This document shows, piece by piece, positions 41,863 through 51,405 of a stretch of 64,000 nucleotides of DNA. This DNA is from CG2-30-58-95 sp964618215 (GTDB lineage: Bacteria > Chloroflexota > Anaerolineae > Anaerolineales > Villigracilaceae). The notes under the pieces were generated by a model. That model was not told where the DNA came from and made no database searches. It saw only the letters and a list, made by a program, of their open reading frames with translations. The stretch's first letter is position 1, and every line of letters begins with the position of its first letter. Position numbers and translations under genes: made by a program. The stretch lies in the NCBI GenBank assembly GCA_964618215.1, contig CAZTZE010000021.1:3038-67037 (forward strand), written 5' to 3'.

Positions 41863-43158
41863 ATGACAAAATCAAGTTTCCCCTGGAGCAAAACCTTTTT
41901 GCTCGGCTTCGGCTTTTTGGGCATCAGCATCATCTGGCCGATATTCAACCAATACATCCCAATCTTCCTGCAGGCGGGCAACCCGGAATTCGAGGCGAAA
42001 CTGCTTGCCGAAGGGCGGGAAATCCCCAAGGTGGTCGGGTTTGGACTGGCGCCCGCCCTGGCCATGTTCATTATGACCTGGGACAACATTATCAATATTT
42101 TTATCCAACCCTGGGTTGGCGCAAAAAGCGACCGCACCTGGAACCGCTTTGGCCGCCGCAAGGGCTGGATTCTGCTCGGCGCGCCGGTGGCGCTGCTGGG
42201 TTTCATCTTCATTCCGGCGGCGCAGTCCATCCTGGCTATTGCCACATTCATCCTGATCACCAACTTTGGCATGGCGCTCTTCCGCTCGCCAACGGTCGCT
42301 TGGTTGGGCGATTTGTTCGAAGCCAATGATCGCAGCAAAGCCAACGGGGTTATCAACCTGATGGGCGGAGTGGGCGGCCTGCTGGCCTATTTCGGCGGCG
42401 GGATGTTGTTCAACGCCTTTGGTCGCTCTGCGCCTTTCCTGGCCGGCGCAGTCGCGACCATTGCCGCGCTGGTGACCGTGCTGCTCTTTGTCAAAGAGCC
42501 GCGTCAGATTGCAGTGGAAGAGGCGGATAAAGCCAGCCGGGTAGGTGCTGTGCAAGTGCTGGATAATGTGCGCACGCTGTTCGCCAATCCGAACAAAAGC
42601 GGCCTGTTCGTTCTGCTGGGCATCCTGCTCTGGTTCATGGCTTTCAACGCGCTGGAAACCGGCCTCTCGTCTTTTGCCGTGTTCTCGCTGGGCATCCAGC
42701 CCGGCACAGCCTCCATCCTGACCGGTACGATGACCATTTCATTCATTCTGTTTGCCGTACCCGCCGGGTTGTTTGGCTCGAAGCGGGGACGCCGCAACAC
42801 CATTCGCATCGGCTTGATTGGCCTGACGTTGCTCCTGTTGGCCGGCTATTTCGTTGTGCAGAGCGCGGTGACGCTGGCGATTGTCCTCGTCCTGGCTGGT
42901 GGGTTTTGGGCATTGGTCAATGTCAACAGCCTGCCGCTGGTCTATGATCATGGCGATGAGCGGCGTATTGGCGCATACACCGGCCTCTACTATTTCTCGT
43001 CGCAACTGGCGGCCGTGCTTGGCCCAACGCTGGGCGGCCTGCTGGTAAGTGCATTAGGCAATGAGTACCGCTGGCTGTGGCTCTTCAGCACGCTCTTCAT
43101 GGGGCTGGCTTGGCTGGCAATGGCGGGCGTCCGCCGCCAAGAGGCTCAGAAAGCGTAG
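41863..43158 (+). CDS. MFS transporter, SLC45/sugar-carrier type
   Basis: 431 residues with about 12 membrane segments. The N-terminal region (SIIWPIFNQYIPIFL) and the loop GAKSDRTWNRFGRRKGWILLGAP match the SLC45/GPH-like branch of MFS carriers, which move sugars with protons. A large polar loop follows the first helix. GGAGG precedes the ATG. Substrate inferred only at family level. Confidence 0.78.
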   Translation: MTKSSFPWSKTFLLGFGFLGISIIWPIFNQYIPIFLQAGNPEFEAKLLAEGREIPKVVGFGLAPALAMFIMTWDNIINIFIQPWVGAKSDRTWNRFGRRKGWILLGAPVALLGFIFIPAAQSILAIATFILITNFGMALFRSPTVAWLGDLFEANDRSKANGVINLMGGVGGLLAYFGGGMLFNAFGRSAPFLAGAVATIAALVTVLLFVKEPRQIAVEEADKASRVGAVQVLDNVRTLFANPNKSGLFVLLGILLWFMAFNALETGLSSFAVFSLGIQPGTASILTGTMTISFILFAVPAGLFGSKRGRRNTIRIGLIGLTLLLLAGYFVVQSAVTLAIVLVLAGGFWALVNVNSLPLVYDHGDERRIGAYTGLYYFSSQLAAVLGPTLGGLLVSALGNEYRWLWLFSTLFMGLAWLAMAGVRRQEAQKA

Positions 43159-43180
43159 AGTCGTTTTTCGGATCATGGAC

Positions 43181-43209
43181 TTGCCATAAGGTCAGAGTCG
43201 CTGTATACT
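43181..43209 (+). promoter_or_regulatory. Promoter of the BMP lipoprotein/nucleoside importer genes
   Basis: -35 TTGCCA (43181-43186), 17-bp spacer, -10 TATACT (43204-43209), about 160 nt upstream of the lipoprotein gene. I see no purine riboswitch fold in the leader. Confidence 0.55.
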
Positions 43210-43366
43210 TATCATGAGATTTCACAATAGATTTGCAGAAAGGACTATTCGGCGGATGTTCATTTGATCATGAGGAGGTGTTTATCTGCGATAAGTTAAC
43301 TCTTCAGCAAGCATGTTGTCCCTATTACTATATTCCCAGTATTACGAATCAATGAGGAGAAGAACC

Positions 43367-44413
43367 ATGAAAAAGCTATATGTTGTAATTGCTGTTTTGC
43401 TCGTGGCTGCGATGCTCATCCCGGCCTGCGCCCCCAAGGCCCCCGATTGCACCAAGGCGGATGTCTTCTGCGTCGGCATGGTGACCGACGTGGGCAAGAT
43501 TGACGACAAGTCCTTCAACCAGTCCACCTGGGAAGGCGTGAAACTGGCCGAGAAGGAACTTGGCGCAATCGTCCAGTACATCGAGACCACCGACTCGAAA
43601 GACTATGCCAAGAACATCGGCACCTTCGCGGATGCCGGCTATGATGTCATTGTCACCGTCGGCTTCGCCCTGGGTGAGGCCACTGCCGCGGCAGCCGTGC
43701 AGTACCCGAAGATCTCCTTCATCGGCGTGGACCAGTTCCAGGCCTGGCAGTATGATGATGATGCGACCAATGATATCGCCAACCTGGTCGGTCTCGGCTT
43801 CCCCGAGGATCAGGCTGGCTTTCTGGTCGGCGCCCTGGCCGCCCAAATGACCAAGACCGGCAAGCTCGGCGGCGTGTTCGGCACGGATGCTGTCCCGCCC
43901 GTTTGGCGCTTTGGTGAGGGCTACCGTGCTGGTGCGCAGTACATCAACCCGAACATCGAGCTCTTCATCGTCTATCACAATGACGTCGGCTTCGACAAGA
44001 CCTTCACCGACCCCGAGTGGGGCGCGACGACGGCCAACTCGATGATTGACAAGGGCGCCGACGTGATCTTCGGCGGCGGCGGCAAGACCGGCAACGGCGC
44101 GGTCATTGGCGCGGCGCAGCGCGGCGTCTATGCCATCGGCGTGGACACCGACCAGTATTACACCCTGCCCGAGGCTGCCCCCCGCCTGCTTTCCAGCGCC
44201 CTGAAGCTGCTCACCCCCGGCACCTTCGACCTGATCAAACTGGCCAAGGAAGGCAAATTCCCCAGCGGCAACTTCCTGGGCAAGGGCGGCTACGCACCAT
44301 ATCATGACCTGGATGCCGAAGTGCCCGCCGCGGTCAAAGCCAAGATGGAAGAGATCAACAAGGCGCTGCTCGACGGCTCACTGCAGACCGGCGTATCCCC
44401 GGTCAAGCCGTAA
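43367..44413 (+). CDS. BMP-family nucleoside-binding lipoprotein
   Basis: 348 residues. Lipoprotein signal with lipobox IPAC; BMP/Med domain signatures VGMVTDVGKIDDKSFNQSTWEGVKLAE, GYDVIVTVGFALGEA, and IGVDTDQYYTLP. Captures nucleosides for the ABC permeases encoded downstream. The ATG at 43367 has AGGAGAAG just before it. Confidence 0.9.
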   Translation: MKKLYVVIAVLLVAAMLIPACAPKAPDCTKADVFCVGMVTDVGKIDDKSFNQSTWEGVKLAEKELGAIVQYIETTDSKDYAKNIGTFADAGYDVIVTVGFALGEATAAAAVQYPKISFIGVDQFQAWQYDDDATNDIANLVGLGFPEDQAGFLVGALAAQMTKTGKLGGVFGTDAVPPVWRFGEGYRAGAQYINPNIELFIVYHNDVGFDKTFTDPEWGATTANSMIDKGADVIFGGGGKTGNGAVIGAAQRGVYAIGVDTDQYYTLPEAAPRLLSSALKLLTPGTFDLIKLAKEGKFPSGNFLGKGGYAPYHDLDAEVPAAVKAKMEEINKALLDGSLQTGVSPVKP

Positions 44414-44472
44414 CCGGCAGATTGTCACATTATGGTAGCCTACTGGCTACCATAGCAGTATTACAAAAAAGG

Positions 44473-44502
44473 GAAAGAGAGCAACCTCTCTTTCTCTTTT
44501 TT
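44473..44502 (+). terminator. Terminator after the lipoprotein gene
   Basis: GAAAGAGAG, CAAC loop, CTCTCTTTC, then TCTTTTTTC. It will attenuate read-through from the abundant binding-protein transcript into the permease genes. A GGTAGCC/GGCTACC palindrome lies just upstream at 44432-44452. Confidence 0.8.
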
Positions 44503-44576
44503 CAATTATAATTACAGCGCAATGTCGGATAATCCTGTGCTTTTCCCCCTATCGTGGCGAAAGGAGGTTTTTCTCG

Positions 44577-44978
44577 ATGTCCACAATGATTGCGATTCCG
44601 GACAAATTGGTTGAGCAAGTCAAATCGGTCGCCCGTACGGAGGCGTTGGAAAAATTCTTCATCAATGCGGCGCGCAAACAAGTGCGAGAGATCCGCGCTT
44701 GCCAGCTGCGCGAAGAATACGAGCGTATTCACCGCCGTCTTACCCCGCGCCAGGTCTACGAGAGAACGCTGGCTGGAGTCGTTGCCTTTGAACTCAAGTA
44801 CGGGCTTTCGTCCGACCAGTTCCTGCGGGACTTCGAAGCGGGTGTGATTGATGAAGACCGTGATGACTGGGTAGCCTTTTATCGTTGGCGGACAATGGCT
44901 TACGGATTGCGGCGTATAGAAAAAGAATACGGTTTCAAGCGTGAGGCGCAGTCCAGTGGCAAGCGGTTCTTCTCGTAG
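44577..44978 (+). CDS. Small protein of unknown function inside the nucleoside importer locus
   Basis: 133 residues, highly charged, no membrane segment. The first 30 residues (IAIPDKLVEQVKSVARTEALEKFF) look like a small dimeric DNA-binding or antitoxin-like head, but I do not recognise a family. AAAGGAGG precedes the ATG, a strong site. No toxin partner gene is adjacent. Confidence 0.6.
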   Translation: MSTMIAIPDKLVEQVKSVARTEALEKFFINAARKQVREIRACQLREEYERIHRRLTPRQVYERTLAGVVAFELKYGLSSDQFLRDFEAGVIDEDRDDWVAFYRWRTMAYGLRRIEKEYGFKREAQSSGKRFFS

Positions 44979-45039
44979 GCGCTCGAGGATAACGGGATCA
45001 AAGCCGGATGGAAACTTTTAGGCACAATCGAAGGTCAAC

Positions 45040-46179
45040 ATGCAAAGTTCTGAAGAGCGGACGAGTCCGCAAACCAAATCTATCCTGCGCTTCCTGCGCC
45101 CTACCCTGAACGCTCTCGGCGTGCCTTTGCTGGCCGTGCTGACGGCGATGATCGTCGGGGGGGTGGTCATCGCCCTCGCCGGCGGCGATCCATTCATGGC
45201 TTATCTGGGATTGTTCCAAGGCGCGTTTGGATCGCCCAAAGCCTTAAGCGAGACAGCCGTTTGGGCGTCACCGTATATCTTCGCCGGACTGGCGGTAGCG
45301 TTCGCCTTCAAAGGCGGCCTGTTCAACATCGGCGCGGAGGGACAACTGGCTTTCGGCGCAGTAACGGCGGCCCTGGTCGGCTATGCCCTGCCGGGTTGGC
45401 TTCACATTGACCTGCCTGCATTTATTCATATTCCTCTGGCCATAGGATTCGGCGCATTGGCAGGGGCGCTTTGGGCGGCCATCCCCGGCGCGCTCAAGGC
45501 ATACACCGGCGGGCACGAGGTCATCAACACCATCATGATGAATTACATCGCCCTCAACATGACCAGTTTCCTGCTCAACGGTCCGATGAGAGACCCGAAT
45601 CCGCTCAACGTGGTGGCGCGCACGCCGTTGATCGCCGAGAGCGCGCGCGTCACTCCCCTGTTCGAGGGATTTCGCGTCCACTGGGGATTTGTTCTGGCCC
45701 TGCTGGTTGCCGGGCTGGTCTGGTGGCTGCTGTGGAAAACCACGCTGGGCTTCGAAATCCGCACCGTTGGCGCCAACCCGGATGCGGCCAAATACGCCGG
45801 CATCAACGTCAAGCGCACCATTGTGCTGACCATGGCCATTTCGGGTTTGCTGGCCGGCCTGGCCGGGACGATCGAGGTCACCGCGCTGAACTATCGCCAC
45901 GAACTGGGCTTCTCCATCGGCTACGGCTTCGATGCGATTGCCATCGCCCTGCTCGGCAAGACCCACCCGCTGGGTGTGGTGCTGGCCGCCATCCTCTTTG
46001 CGGCGATGCGCAACGGTGCGACGCGCATGCAGTTCCTGACGCAGATACCGGTGGACATCATCTCGGTCATCCAGGCGCTGATCCTGCTGTTTGTTGCCGC
46101 GGATGCGATCATCCGCTACATTTACCGCATCCGCGCCCGCGAGGAACGCGTGGTGCTGACGCGCGGCTGGGGAGGGTAG
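45040..46179 (+). CDS. Nucleoside ABC transporter permease (first)
   Basis: 379 residues with about nine membrane segments, branched-chain-amino-acid-type permease fold: FKGGLFNIGAEGQLAFGAVTAAL, GGHEVINTIMMNYIALNMTSFLL, and FEIRTVGANPDAAKYAGINV. Such permeases pair with BMP lipoproteins for purine nucleoside uptake. Followed by the second permease after 4 nt. Confidence 0.9.
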   Translation: MQSSEERTSPQTKSILRFLRPTLNALGVPLLAVLTAMIVGGVVIALAGGDPFMAYLGLFQGAFGSPKALSETAVWASPYIFAGLAVAFAFKGGLFNIGAEGQLAFGAVTAALVGYALPGWLHIDLPAFIHIPLAIGFGALAGALWAAIPGALKAYTGGHEVINTIMMNYIALNMTSFLLNGPMRDPNPLNVVARTPLIAESARVTPLFEGFRVHWGFVLALLVAGLVWWLLWKTTLGFEIRTVGANPDAAKYAGINVKRTIVLTMAISGLLAGLAGTIEVTALNYRHELGFSIGYGFDAIAIALLGKTHPLGVVLAAILFAAMRNGATRMQFLTQIPVDIISVIQALILLFVAADAIIRYIYRIRAREERVVLTRGWGG

Positions 46180-46183
46180 GCTC

Positions 46184-47254
46184 ATGGACTGGCGTCGTTT
46201 TGGTTTCATTGCATTGATCATCTCTGTCCTTTTTGGCGTGGTCGTATTGATCGGCCATGTGCAAATCTCGCCGGCGATCATCATCGTCAGCATGTTGTCC
46301 ACCACCATCGCCGTAGCCACGCCCCTGACGCTCGGCGCGCTGTGCGGCGTTTACTGCGAACGCGCCGGGGTGGTCAACATCGGCATCGAGGGAATGATGC
46401 TGGCCTCGGCCTTCTTCGGTTGGCTGGCTTCGATCTACATGAATACGGTTTTTGGTTTGGCGCCTATGGTCAGCCTGATCGGCGGCGTGGCTTTTGCCAT
46501 TCTCACCGGCGGCCTGCTGGGATTGCTGCATTCCGTGCTTTCGGTCACTTTCAAAGTGGACCAGATCATCGGCGGGACGGTGATCAATATCCTGGCAATC
46601 GGCATCACCGGTTTCCTGAACCGCCAGTTGTTCTTTGAAAAAGGCAGCATCTTTGGCGGCAACGTGCCTCACGCCCCCGGCGTGCTGCCGCGCATTCAAA
46701 TTCCCTATCTGGCCGACCTGCCCGTGTTTGGACGCATCTTCGACCAGCAGCCGATCACCTGGGCAGCCATCCTGCTGGTTCTGATCACCCATTATGTCTT
46801 GTTCTATACGCGCTGGGGATTGCGCACGCGCGCGGTTGGCGAACACCCGCGCGCAGCCGACACAGTCGGCATCAATGTGATCTACATGCGCTATGCCAAT
46901 GTCATCCTGGGCGGCATGTTCGCCGGGCTGGGCGGGGCATACTTCACGCTCGAATCGGTGCCCTCCTTCGAACCGTTGATGACCAACGGGCGCGGCTTCA
47001 TCTCTCTGGCGGCAATGATCTTCGGCAACTGGACGCCTTTTGGCGCCTGGTCTGCCGCGCTGGTCTTCGGCGCGGCGCAAGCTTTGCAGATAAACTTGCA
47101 ATTCTTCCGCGAGTTGATCCCGCCCCAGTGGGCCTTCCTGCAAATATCTTACGTTGTCGGACTGGCGCCCTACCTGCTGACCATGATCATCCTGACCGGC
47201 ATCATCGGCAAGAACATCCCACCAGCCGCGGACGGCCTCCCATACGAGAAGTAG
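46184..47254 (+). CDS. Nucleoside ABC transporter permease (second)
   Basis: 356 residues, paralogue of the preceding permease: GALCGVYCERAGVVNIGIEGMMLA, GGTVINILAIGITGFLNRQLFF, and RTRAVGEHPRAADTVGINVI. Together they form the heterodimeric membrane channel. Confidence 0.9.
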   Translation: MDWRRFGFIALIISVLFGVVVLIGHVQISPAIIIVSMLSTTIAVATPLTLGALCGVYCERAGVVNIGIEGMMLASAFFGWLASIYMNTVFGLAPMVSLIGGVAFAILTGGLLGLLHSVLSVTFKVDQIIGGTVINILAIGITGFLNRQLFFEKGSIFGGNVPHAPGVLPRIQIPYLADLPVFGRIFDQQPITWAAILLVLITHYVLFYTRWGLRTRAVGEHPRAADTVGINVIYMRYANVILGGMFAGLGGAYFTLESVPSFEPLMTNGRGFISLAAMIFGNWTPFGAWSAALVFGAAQALQINLQFFRELIPPQWAFLQISYVVGLAPYLLTMIILTGIIGKNIPPAADGLPYEK

Positions 47255-47308
47255 GGCGGGTTTGGAAACCTCCCGCTGATTGGGCGGCTATGGAAAGCCG
47301 CCCTACGG
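47254..47308. repeat. GGGCGG word palindromes before the ATPase gene
   Basis: GGGCGGGTTTGGAAACCTCCCGC and GGGCGGCTATGGAAAGCCGCCCTAC, two related imperfect hairpins between permease and ATPase genes. Confidence 0.65.
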
Positions 47309-47320
47309 AGCAAATCAACG

Positions 47321-48853
47321 ATGACCATCGTACTCGAAGCAAAAAACATCACCAAGCAATTCCCCGGTGTCCTGGCGAACGACCAGGTGGACTTCGATCT
47401 GCGCCAGGGTGAGATCCACGCCATGCTCGGCGAAAACGGCGCCGGCAAGACCACGCTGATGAACATCATCTATGGCCTGTATAAGCCGGATTCAGGCCAG
47501 GTGAGCGTTCGGGGACAGCCGATCGAGATTCACTCGTCCAAGGATTCAATCCAGGCCGGAATTGGGATGGTTCACCAGCATTTCATGCTTATCCCGGTTT
47601 TCAGCGTCGCCGAGAACATCATGCTCGGCGACGAAACAGTGCGCTACCGCTGGGCCCTCGGCGGGAAACTCGACCAGAAAACAGTCGCAAAACGCGTGCG
47701 CGAACTTTCCCACCAGTACAGCCTGGATGTTGACCCTACCGCGCTGGTGGGGCAATTGCCGGTGGGTATCCAGCAGCGCGTGGAAATTGTCAAAACCCTG
47801 TACCGCAACGCACAAATCCTTATCCTGGATGAGCCGACCGCCGTGCTGACCCCGCAGGAGGCGGAAGACCTGTTCCGCATAATGCATGAATTGACAGAAA
47901 AAGGGGTCTCCATTATTTTCATCACCCACAAACTTAAGGAAGTGCTGGCCATTGCCGACCGGATCACGGTCATGCGCGCTGGCAAAGTCGTCGGCACAGT
48001 CAAGCCAAAGGAGACAAACGAGCAAAAATTGGCCACCATGATGGTCGGGCGCGAAGTCATCCTGCAAGTCGAGAAGAAGGCCGCCAAGCCTCAAGAGGAA
48101 GCCTTGAAAGTAGATGGCTTGAAAGTTCGGGATTTCCGCGGCCTGGAGGTGGTGCGCGATATTTCCTTTGAAATTCGCGGTGGGGAAATTCTCGGCATTG
48201 CCGGGGTGCAGGGCAACGGGCAGACTGAACTCATCGAAGCGCTGACAGGTTTGAGGTCCGTGGCGGGCGGGAAGATGTTGTTCGCCGGAAAAGATGTGAC
48301 CGAATGTTCCCCGCGCACATTAACCGAGACCGGCATGGCGCACATTCCCGAAGACCGCCAGCGGCATGGCCTGGTGCTTCCTTACGCTGTGGCTGATAAC
48401 ATGGTTCTCAACACCTATTACCTGCCGCCGTTTGGCGTGCGCGGCGTCATGCAGCCCAAAGCGATTGATGCTAACGCCCGCAAACTGGTGCAGGATTTCG
48501 ACGTGCGCACTCCCTCACCCTATGTGCCAACCTCGAAACTTTCGGGAGGCAATCAGCAAAAGGTGATCGTGGCGCGCGAACTCAGCCGGGCAGTAAAACT
48601 GCTCATCGCCAACCAACCGACGCGCGGCCTGGATGTGGGTTCCATCGAGTACATTCACAAAGAGATTATCCTGATGCGCGACCGCGGCGTGGCCGTGCTG
48701 CTCGTCTCCGCCGAACTGGATGAGATCACGGCCCTTTCGGATCGCATCGCGGTCATGTATCGCGGCCAGATCGTGGCAACGGTGGAGGCGAAGAAGGTGA
48801 CCCGCGAGCAGCTTGGCCTGTGGATGGCGGGCGGGCATCCGGAAGGGTTATAA
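47321..48853 (+). CDS. Nucleoside ABC transporter ATP-binding protein
   Basis: 510 residues, two ATPase domains in one chain. First: Walker A GENGAGKTTLM, signature VGIQQRVEIVKTLYR, Walker B ILILDEPTAV. Second: variant Walker A GVQGNGQTELIEA, signature LSGGNQQKVIVARELS, LLIANQPTRGLD, the second site being degenerate as usual in sugar/nucleoside importers. Completes the BMP-type importer. Confidence 0.93.
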   Translation: MTIVLEAKNITKQFPGVLANDQVDFDLRQGEIHAMLGENGAGKTTLMNIIYGLYKPDSGQVSVRGQPIEIHSSKDSIQAGIGMVHQHFMLIPVFSVAENIMLGDETVRYRWALGGKLDQKTVAKRVRELSHQYSLDVDPTALVGQLPVGIQQRVEIVKTLYRNAQILILDEPTAVLTPQEAEDLFRIMHELTEKGVSIIFITHKLKEVLAIADRITVMRAGKVVGTVKPKETNEQKLATMMVGREVILQVEKKAAKPQEEALKVDGLKVRDFRGLEVVRDISFEIRGGEILGIAGVQGNGQTELIEALTGLRSVAGGKMLFAGKDVTECSPRTLTETGMAHIPEDRQRHGLVLPYAVADNMVLNTYYLPPFGVRGVMQPKAIDANARKLVQDFDVRTPSPYVPTSKLSGGNQQKVIVARELSRAVKLLIANQPTRGLDVGSIEYIHKEIILMRDRGVAVLLVSAELDEITALSDRIAVMYRGQIVATVEAKKVTREQLGLWMAGGHPEGL

Positions 48854-48886
48854 TGTACAAACCCATATATTTTACCGAAGGCTGCC

Positions 48887-49008
48887 GCCGAAGGCCTACT
48901 CGGCACGGTCGCCCTTGTGGCGTTATAATATAGTTATACCGATATGCAATCCTCAACCGGAGCAAGGCGAATAGCTACTCGGGATCTCTCTCCGAGTAGG
49001 CCTTCGGC
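48887..49008. repeat. 17-bp perfect inverted repeat with 88-nt centre
   Basis: GCCGAAGGCCTACTCGG (48887-48903) and its exact complement at 48992-49008. The centre holds TTATAATATAG, a possible -10 for the downstream lipoprotein gene. Looks like a MITE-type unit without a gene. Confidence 0.8.
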
Positions 49009-49055
49009 AGGGTGGGGAATGTCCATGTGTGGCCTATTTCCAAAGGAGGAATGCC

Positions 49056-51089
49056 ATGTCAATCCGAAAGCACAGCCTCGTTATTACCCTCAGTCTGGTG
49101 ATTCTCATCCTTATTTCGGCATGTGGCGGACGGGCTACCCCGGATGCCAGCGCGACCCTGGCGCCGATATATACTGCCGCCGCGCAGACCTTGCAGGCAC
49201 TTTCCACTCAAGTGGCGTTACCCACTGATGTGCCTGCTCAGATAACCCCAATACCGACCCCTACTCCCATCGTCCCTCTCCCGACACTGGCACCACCAGC
49301 CCTGCCCACACCGGTCCCGCAGGCGCCGCCCCCGCCGGTCACCCGTTGTGACTGGGTTGGATTCGTTGGGGATGTCAGCGTGCCAGATGGCTCCTCTTTT
49401 GCACCCTCCACTGCATTTACCAAAACCTGGCGACTCAAGAACATCGGCACCTGCACCTGGACAACTGCCTATTCACTGGTTTTTTCCAGCGGTGCACAAA
49501 TGGGCGGCCCATTAGCTCAAAATCTGCTTGGCAACGTCGCACCTGGACAGATGGTTGACATTTCGGTTAATCTAACGGCTCCCCTGACATATGGCCGCTA
49601 TCGCGGTTACTGGCTGCTTCAAAACCCAAGCGGCGTTAGGTTTGGCTACGGCGCCCAGGCGAAAACTGCTTTCTGGGTGGATATAAACGTCGTGGGGCCA
49701 AATCCGACCACGACAACCATCACGGCCGACACACCTGATCCATCCACACCCGGCCAGGCGGTCGCGGTAAGTGTCACCGTGAGCGGAGCGGGTGCCACCC
49801 CGACCGGCACCGTTGCCATCACCGGCGCGGATACCAACTGCACCATCACGCTCGCGAGCGGCAGCGGCAATTGTAATGCGGTCTTCAACACAGCCGGAGC
49901 GAAGACCATCACAGCCACCTACAGCGGCGATGCGAACTATGCAAGTAGTGTGGGCACTACAAGCCATACGGTGAGCCAGGGTACCACGACGACGACCATC
50001 ACGGCTGACGCACCCGATCCCTCTGTACCCGGGCAGACGGTTGCGGTGAGCGTTACCGTGAGCGGGGCGGGCGCCACCCCGACCGGAACGGTAGCCATCA
50101 CTGGCGCGGATACTAACTGCACCATCACGCTATCGAGCGGGAGCGGCAGTTGTAATGCGACCTTCAATACAACTGGCGCGAAAACCCTCACCGCCACGTA
50201 CAGCGGCGATGGGAACTACACGGGAAGTGCGGGCACAGCCGGCCACACCGTGAGCCAGGGTACCACCACAACGAGCATCACAGCCGATACCCCCGATCCA
50301 TCTGTGCCATTCCAAACGGTCGCGGTGAGCGTCACGGTGAGCGGGGCTGGGACACCACCCACCGGAACGGTAGCCATCACTGGCGCGGATACCAACTGCA
50401 CCATCACGCTCTCAGGCGGAAGCGGCAGTTGTAATGCGGTCTTCAATACCGAAGGGGCCAAGACTCTTACCGGCACATACAGCGGCGATGCGAACTATAC
50501 GGGTAGCGCTGGCAGCGCAAGCCACACGGTGAAAAATGCCACCACCACGACCATCACGATTCCCCCTGGTCCATCCACCCCCGGCCAGACAGTGGCGGTG
50601 AGCGTCACCGTGAGCGGGGGAGGAACTACGCCGACCGGAACGGTAGCCATCACCGGCGCGGATGCCAACTGCACTGTAACGCTTGTAGCAGGCAGCGGTA
50701 GTTGTAACGTCGTCTTCAACACAGCCGGAGCCAAGACCCTCACGGCCACCTATAACGGTGATTCCCTTAACCTTGGAAGCATGGATACCGAAGGCCATAC
50801 TGTCAGCCAGGGAACTTCGACGACAGTCATCACAACCGATACGCCCGATTCTTCGACCGCCGGTCAATCCGTCTTGGTCAGCGTTACGGTGAGCGGGTCT
50901 GGCGTTACACCCACTGGAACCGTAGTCATCAGCGGCGCAGATGTCAACTGTAGCATCACGCTCTCAGGCGGAAGCGGCAGTTGCTCTGTGGTATTCAACA
51001 CCATTGGCGCCAAAACCATCACGGCCAACTATGGCGGCGATGGGAACTATTTGGGTAGTCAGGATACCGAGGCTCATACAGTAAATTAA
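49056..51089 (+). CDS. Lipoprotein with NBR1-type Ig domain and five Ig-like repeats
   Basis: 677 residues. Lipobox ISAC, a Thr/Pro linker (about 55-95), an NBR1 Ig-like domain (FTKTWRLKNIGTCTWTTAYSLVFSSGAQ), then five tandem Ig-like (Big_3_5-type) repeats of about 90-93 residues, each with a TPTGTVAITGAD-like core and an NCTITL ... CNAVFNT Cys pair. It is displayed on the cell surface and may act in adhesion or polymer binding. The start at 49056 follows AAAGGAGG. Confidence 0.85.
   Translation: MSIRKHSLVITLSLVILILISACGGRATPDASATLAPIYTAAAQTLQALSTQVALPTDVPAQITPIPTPTPIVPLPTLAPPALPTPVPQAPPPPVTRCDWVGFVGDVSVPDGSSFAPSTAFTKTWRLKNIGTCTWTTAYSLVFSSGAQMGGPLAQNLLGNVAPGQMVDISVNLTAPLTYGRYRGYWLLQNPSGVRFGYGAQAKTAFWVDINVVGPNPTTTTITADTPDPSTPGQAVAVSVTVSGAGATPTGTVAITGADTNCTITLASGSGNCNAVFNTAGAKTITATYSGDANYASSVGTTSHTVSQGTTTTTITADAPDPSVPGQTVAVSVTVSGAGATPTGTVAITGADTNCTITLSSGSGSCNATFNTTGAKTLTATYSGDGNYTGSAGTAGHTVSQGTTTTSITADTPDPSVPFQTVAVSVTVSGAGTPPTGTVAITGADTNCTITLSGGSGSCNAVFNTEGAKTLTGTYSGDANYTGSAGSASHTVKNATTTTITIPPGPSTPGQTVAVSVTVSGGGTTPTGTVAITGADANCTVTLVAGSGSCNVVFNTAGAKTLTATYNGDSLNLGSMDTEGHTVSQGTSTTVITTDTPDSSTAGQSVLVSVTVSGSGVTPTGTVVISGADVNCSITLSGGSGSCSVVFNTIGAKTITANYGGDGNYLGSQDTEAHTVN
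49707..51086 (+). repeat. Five tandem coding repeats of about 275 bp
   Basis: Repeat units begin at about 49707, 49983 and 50262, with two more after. Units 1-3 are very similar at DNA level (for example GCGGTGAGCGTCACCGTGAG), units 4-5 more diverged, which points to recent internal duplication. Confidence 0.85.
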
Positions 51090-51146
51090 GTGTGAATAAC
51101 ATTGACCTATGGATGAACCCTCTTGAAGCGGATCATCCTCACTCAG

Positions 51147-51178
51147 TCGGGCGGACACGGTGCAACTTGTCCGCCCGA
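51147..51178 (+). terminator. Terminator after the Ig-repeat lipoprotein gene
   Basis: TCGGGCGGAC (51147-51156), 12-nt loop, GTCCGCCCGA (51169-51178), then TTGATGTTT. A 10-bp GC-rich stem with only a weak T-tract. Confidence 0.65.
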
Positions 51179-51298
51179 TTGATGTTTAAGAAGGTAGGAT
51201 AGAGATGTGAAAGGGTTTTTATATCTATACTGTGCACGGCCATAACTCGAACTTTTCGTTTATGGTCGCTGCACTTAAGCTACCATTATGCACCAAAC

Positions 51299-51405
51299 CC
51301 GTCAACGAATCGGAAACGAATAAACGAATGAAGTAGAAGTTGGACTTTGGACTAAAAGAAGACAGGTATTCGTTTATTCGTTGGACATTCGTTGACTGAG
51401 GTTTC
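51299..51405. repeat. AACGAATAAACGAATG words with inverted arms
   Basis: GTCAACGAATCGGAAACGAAT and AAACGAATG on the left are mirrored by ATTCGTTTATTCGTTGG and ACATTCGTTGAC on the right, forming a loose palindrome of about 100 bp. Confidence 0.7.

Noticed and set aside
43159..43366. Purine riboswitch before the nucleoside importer
   Set aside because: No recognisable three-way junction or conserved core; only a promoter was supported.
49707..51086. Regular repeats considered as a CRISPR or satellite array
   Set aside because: They are in-frame Ig-like domain repeats of a lipoprotein gene.
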